Source: Pseudomonadota bacterium
GTDB taxonomy: Bacteria; Myxococcota_A; Polyangia; Polyangiales; Ga0077539
Direction of reading: 5' to 3'
Assembly (NCBI GenBank): GCA_023428035.1
Contig: JAEYZO010000464.1
Coordinates: 1 to 8,417, forward strand
Length of the DNA stretch: 8,417 bases
Part shown: piece by piece, positions 6,753-8,417 of the stretch
How the letters are laid out: the number at the start of each line of letters is the position of its first letter
Position numbering within the stretch: position 1 is the stretch's first letter
The notes under the pieces: generated by a model
Seen by the model: only the letters and a program-made list of their open reading frames with translations
Told to the model about the DNA's origin: nothing
Database searches by the model: none
Made by a program: the position numbers and the translations under genes

Positions 6753-6755
6753 CTA
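6583..6755. repeat. Tandem array of ~21-nt near-palindromic units in 43-nt dimers
   Basis: Eight units start with TCGG (TTGG in one) at 6583, 6604, 6627, 6647, 6670, 6690, 6713 and 6735; the spacings 21, 23, 20, 23, 20, 23, 22 show a higher-order period of 43-44 bases. Type I units contain the perfect odd palindrome GAGGGGTTCAACCCCTC (6586-6602, 6608-6624, 6651-6667, 6694-6710), which as RNA would fold into a 6-pair stem with a UUCAA loop on either strand. Type II units (6627, 6670) read GATGTCGACCCCTGG: the right half is kept and the left arm has changed, so they cannot fold the same way. The unit at 6713 is a hybrid (GATGTTGAACCCCTC) and the last unit is degenerate (GAGGGGTTCGACCCTC, 6738-6753) and touches the stop codon of the minus-strand gene. 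A half-site AACATCTC at 6573-6580 is the reverse complement of GAGATGTT at 6716-6723. Possible roles are a bidirectional terminator, a protein binding array or a REP-like element. Confidence 0.85.
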
Positions 6756-8417
6756 CGGCACCAGGACCACACCCTGCGTGGCACATCCGACGCTGAACTG
6801 GTCGACCTCCGAGCCCGCGCGCCCGACGATCCGGTTCACCGCGCCGTTGCTGGGGCAGAGGTAGTCGAAGATCCCGCCGCCGCCGCCGCCCTGGTAGCCC
6901 GACCCGCCCGTGGTGGCCGTGCGCGTCACGGCGCCGACGCCCGGGGTGTTCGACACGGTCCACCCGTAACACTCCACGCGGAGCTGATCGAGGCGCGAGC
7001 CGCTGCGGCCCTGCACGCGCATCACCGCGCTCCCCGACGGGCAGTCGTAGCGGAAAGCGGACCCACCGCCCCCTCCCGCGGCCCCCACCGCCACGGGGCT
7101 GTGAAAGTCCACCGCGTAGGTGTACCCGCCCGGCGTGAGCTGGGCGACGAAGCGCGGCTCGCTGCAGATGATCCCGATGTTGTCGATGCGGCTCCCCGCG
7201 CGGCCGTAGAACCCGGTCATCCACCGCCCCGCGGGGCACGCGATGGTGAAGGGAGACCCTCCCCCGCCGCCCCAGCTCGGGCTCTGGCCCGCACCGCCCA
7301 CCCCGCCCAGCGCCCGCGGGCAGCCGTTGTCGACGGTGCCGTTGCAGTCGGTGTCGGCGCCGTTGCACACCTCGGCGCGGCGCATCCCGCACGCGCCGCA
7401 GTTCGCGGGGTCGCGCGAGAGGTTCGCCTCGCAGCCGTTGCCCACGTCGCCGTCGCAGTTCCCGTAGCCCGCGTTGCACGCCGCCACGGTGCAGGCCATC
7501 GCCGCGCAGCCCGGCGCGCCGTTGCTCACGCTGCACGACCGGCCGCACGCCCCGCAGTTGCCGGTGCTGCTACGGAGGTCTACCTCGCAGCCGTTGGAGG
7601 GGTCTCCGTCGCAGTCGCCGTAGCCCGCGTTGCAGGTCACGCCGCACACCCCCGCCGCGCACGACGGGACCGCGTTGGCGCGCACCGGGCAGGCGTTGCC
7701 GCAGCGGCCGCAGTGGGCGGGGCTGTCGCTCACGGGGAGCTCGCAGCCGTTCTCGGGGTCGGCGTCGCAGTTGCCGAAGCCCGCGTTGCAGGTGACGTCG
7801 CAGCGGCCCGAGGCGCAGGTCGCGGTGCTCGCGTTGGGGCGCGTCGGGCAGGCGTTGCCGCAGAGGCCGCAGTGGGTGGCGCTCACGCGCAGGTCGACCT
7901 CGCAGCCGTTGGCCGGGTCGTTGTCGCAGTCGGCGAAGCCCGCGGCGCAGGTGAAGCCGCAGCGGCCCGACAGGCAGCTCGCGGCGGTGGCGTTGGCGGG
8001 CGTGGGGCAGGCGTTGCGGCAAGCGCCGCAGTGGAGCGCGTCGCGCTGGAGGTCGACCTCGCAGCCGTCGTCGCCGCGGGAGTTGCAGTCGCCGTAGCCC
8101 GTCTGGCACGCCCCGACGCCGCACACGCCGTTGAGGCACGCGGGGGTGGCGTTGGGGGTGGCGCAGGAGTTCCCGCACGCGCCGCAGTGGAGGACGCTCG
8201 ACGTGGTGGCGACGCAGGCTCCGTCGCAGCACGACTGCTCGGTGGGGCAGGGCTGCGAGGCGGTGCAGCCCGAGACGCAGAGGTTCCCGACGCACACCCG
8301 CCCCGCGCCGCAGTGGCGGTCGGCCGCGCAGGGGACGCACCGACCCGTGGCGGCGTCGCACGCGGGGTTGTCTCCGCCGCAGTCGGTGTCGGCGGTGCAG
8401 CGCTCGGGGGCGTCGGG
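6753..8417 (-). CDS. Large Cys-rich repeat protein with MopE-like motif and C-terminal Gly-rich/jacalin-like repeats; 5' end outside window
   Basis: 554 codons plus TAG are visible, open to the right edge, so the start and any signal peptide are missing. Visible residues 1-76 are Cys-rich (CTADTDCGG, CVPCAADRHCG, CTASQPCPTEQSCCDG). Residues about 77-338 hold five 52-53-residue repeats, each with eight cysteines at conserved spacing (HCGxCGNxC...C...C...C.AGYGDCD.DP.NGCEVDL). A sixth repeat breaks off after CGACG and runs into EVCNGADTDCNGTVDNGC (about 349-366), the D-x-D-rich motif of MopE-type copper-binding proteins. The C-terminal 190 residues have three repeats: a GGGGG tract, an aromatic residue, C-P-x-G, then G-R-[AS]-G-S-x-[ILV]-D and a closing Cys. 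The GG-GG-F plus G-ID pattern resembles jacalin-type beta-prism lectins (inference). Such architecture is typical of exported myxobacterial surface proteins; its ligand is unknown. An internal GTG at 8297 is not a credible start because the Cys-rich pattern continues upstream of it. Confidence 0.85.
   Translation of the reverse strand, partial: PDAPERCTADTDCGGDNPACDAATGRCVPCAADRHCGAGRVCVGNLCVSGCTASQPCPTEQSCCDGACVATTSSVLHCGACGNSCATPNATPACLNGVCGVGACQTGYGDCNSRGDDGCEVDLQRDALHCGACRNACPTPANATAASCLSGRCGFTCAAGFADCDNDPANGCEVDLRVSATHCGLCGNACPTRPNASTATCASGRCDVTCNAGFGNCDADPENGCELPVSDSPAHCGRCGNACPVRANAVPSCAAGVCGVTCNAGYGDCDGDPSNGCEVDLRSSTGNCGACGRSCSVSNGAPGCAAMACTVAACNAGYGNCDGDVGNGCEANLSRDPANCGACGMRRAEVCNGADTDCNGTVDNGCPRALGGVGGAGQSPSWGGGGGSPFTIACPAGRWMTGFYGRAGSRIDNIGIICSEPRFVAQLTPGGYTYAVDFHSPVAVGAAGGGGGSAFRYDCPSGSAVMRVQGRSGSRLDQLRVECYGWTVSNTPGVGAVTRTATTGGSGYQGGGGGGIFDYLCPSNGAVNRIVGRAGSEVDQFSVGCATQGVVLVP
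6783..7271 (-). repeat. Three C-terminal GGGGG...GRxGSxxD...C coding repeats
   Basis: Three units of about 64 codons (roughly 7164-7271, 6969-7076 and 6783-6890 for their cores). Each encodes a run of five or six glycines, an F three to four residues later, C-P, G-R-[AS]-G-S-x-[ILV]-D and a Cys about 24 residues after the first. Two linker regions of about 30 residues, FVAQLTPGGYTYAVDFHSP and YGWTVSNTPGVGAVTRT, separate them. The Cys pair in each unit could form one disulfide. Confidence 0.75.
7320..7376 (-). other. MopE-like metal-binding motif within the Cys-rich protein
   Basis: Encodes A-E-V-C-N-G-A-D-T-D-C-N-G-T-V-D-N-G-C. This matches the E-x-CNGxDxDCxGxxDxGC motif of MopE-type proteins and of many Myxococcota surface proteins. 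The usual DDDCDG..DEGC acids are partly replaced (T, N, N), so metal affinity may be altered. Confidence 0.7.
7401..8189 (-). repeat. Five tandem eight-cysteine coding repeats
   Basis: The units begin at the H/N-C-G dyads whose Cys codons lie at 8184-8186 and then every 156-159 bases down to the truncated sixth at 7398-7400. All five full units keep eight cysteines, enough for four disulfides, together with an Asp/Asn-rich loop (DCDxDPxNGCE) that could bind a metal ion. Length variation is a single codon. Confidence 0.85.

Noticed and set aside
6583..6755. CRISPR array
   Set aside because: The units are contiguous with no unique spacers, and there is no cas gene nearby.
8295..8297. GTG as the start codon of the Cys-rich protein
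   Set aside because: The frame stays open upstream to the window edge and the same Cys-rich pattern (CVPCAADRHCG) continues there, with no signal peptide after the GTG.

Overview
The window is very GC-rich DNA. Its gene content is typical of a large-genome, predatory or saprophytic member of Myxococcota, most like Polyangiales/Sandaracinaceae: several lipoproteins, a secreted RCC1-repeat propeller, a Cys-rich MopE-type repeat protein, and C/G-biased third codon positions. The organism assignment is inferred from content and style; there is no rRNA or marker gene here.

Layout from left to right. (1) 1-1242, minus strand: the N-terminal 414 codons of a multi-spanning DUF2723 (TMEM260-type, GT-C fold) membrane protein that runs off the left edge. 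(2) 1306-1809, minus: a small lipoprotein of unknown function, 63 bases upstream of the DUF2723 gene and probably co-transcribed with it. (3) 1810-2069: a 260-base divergent regulatory gap. (4) 2070-3620, plus: a cobalamin-binding-domain radical SAM enzyme of the BchE type, with a strong ribosome binding site. (5) 3590-5479, minus: a secreted protein with an unrecognised N-terminal domain, a proline linker and a seven-bladed RCC1 propeller; its 3' end overlaps the 3' end of the radical SAM gene by 31 bases. (6) 5480-5558: a short divergent promoter gap. (7) 5559-6464, plus: a LolA/LolB-fold (DUF4292-like) outer-membrane lipoprotein, followed at once by a GC hairpin. (8) 6465-6752: a gene-free gap with an AT-rich patch and a tandem array of about 21-nt near-palindromic units arranged as 43-nt dimers. 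The array reaches into the stop codon of the next gene. (9) 6753-8417, minus, running off the right edge: a large secreted-type protein made of five full 52-53-residue eight-cysteine repeats, a MopE-like motif and three Gly-rich/GRxGS-ID repeats with a jacalin-like look.

The genes do not form an obvious single pathway. Five of the six products are predicted to be membrane or exported cell-envelope proteins, so this reads as a cell-surface accessory region. The BchE-type enzyme is the one evident cytoplasmic catalyst, and no other tetrapyrrole gene is next to it. The features most worth following are the tandem palindrome array, the Cys-rich/jacalin-like repeat protein and the BchE-type enzyme in an apparently non-phototrophic setting. 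I see no CRISPR array, tRNA, rRNA, insertion sequence or phage gene.
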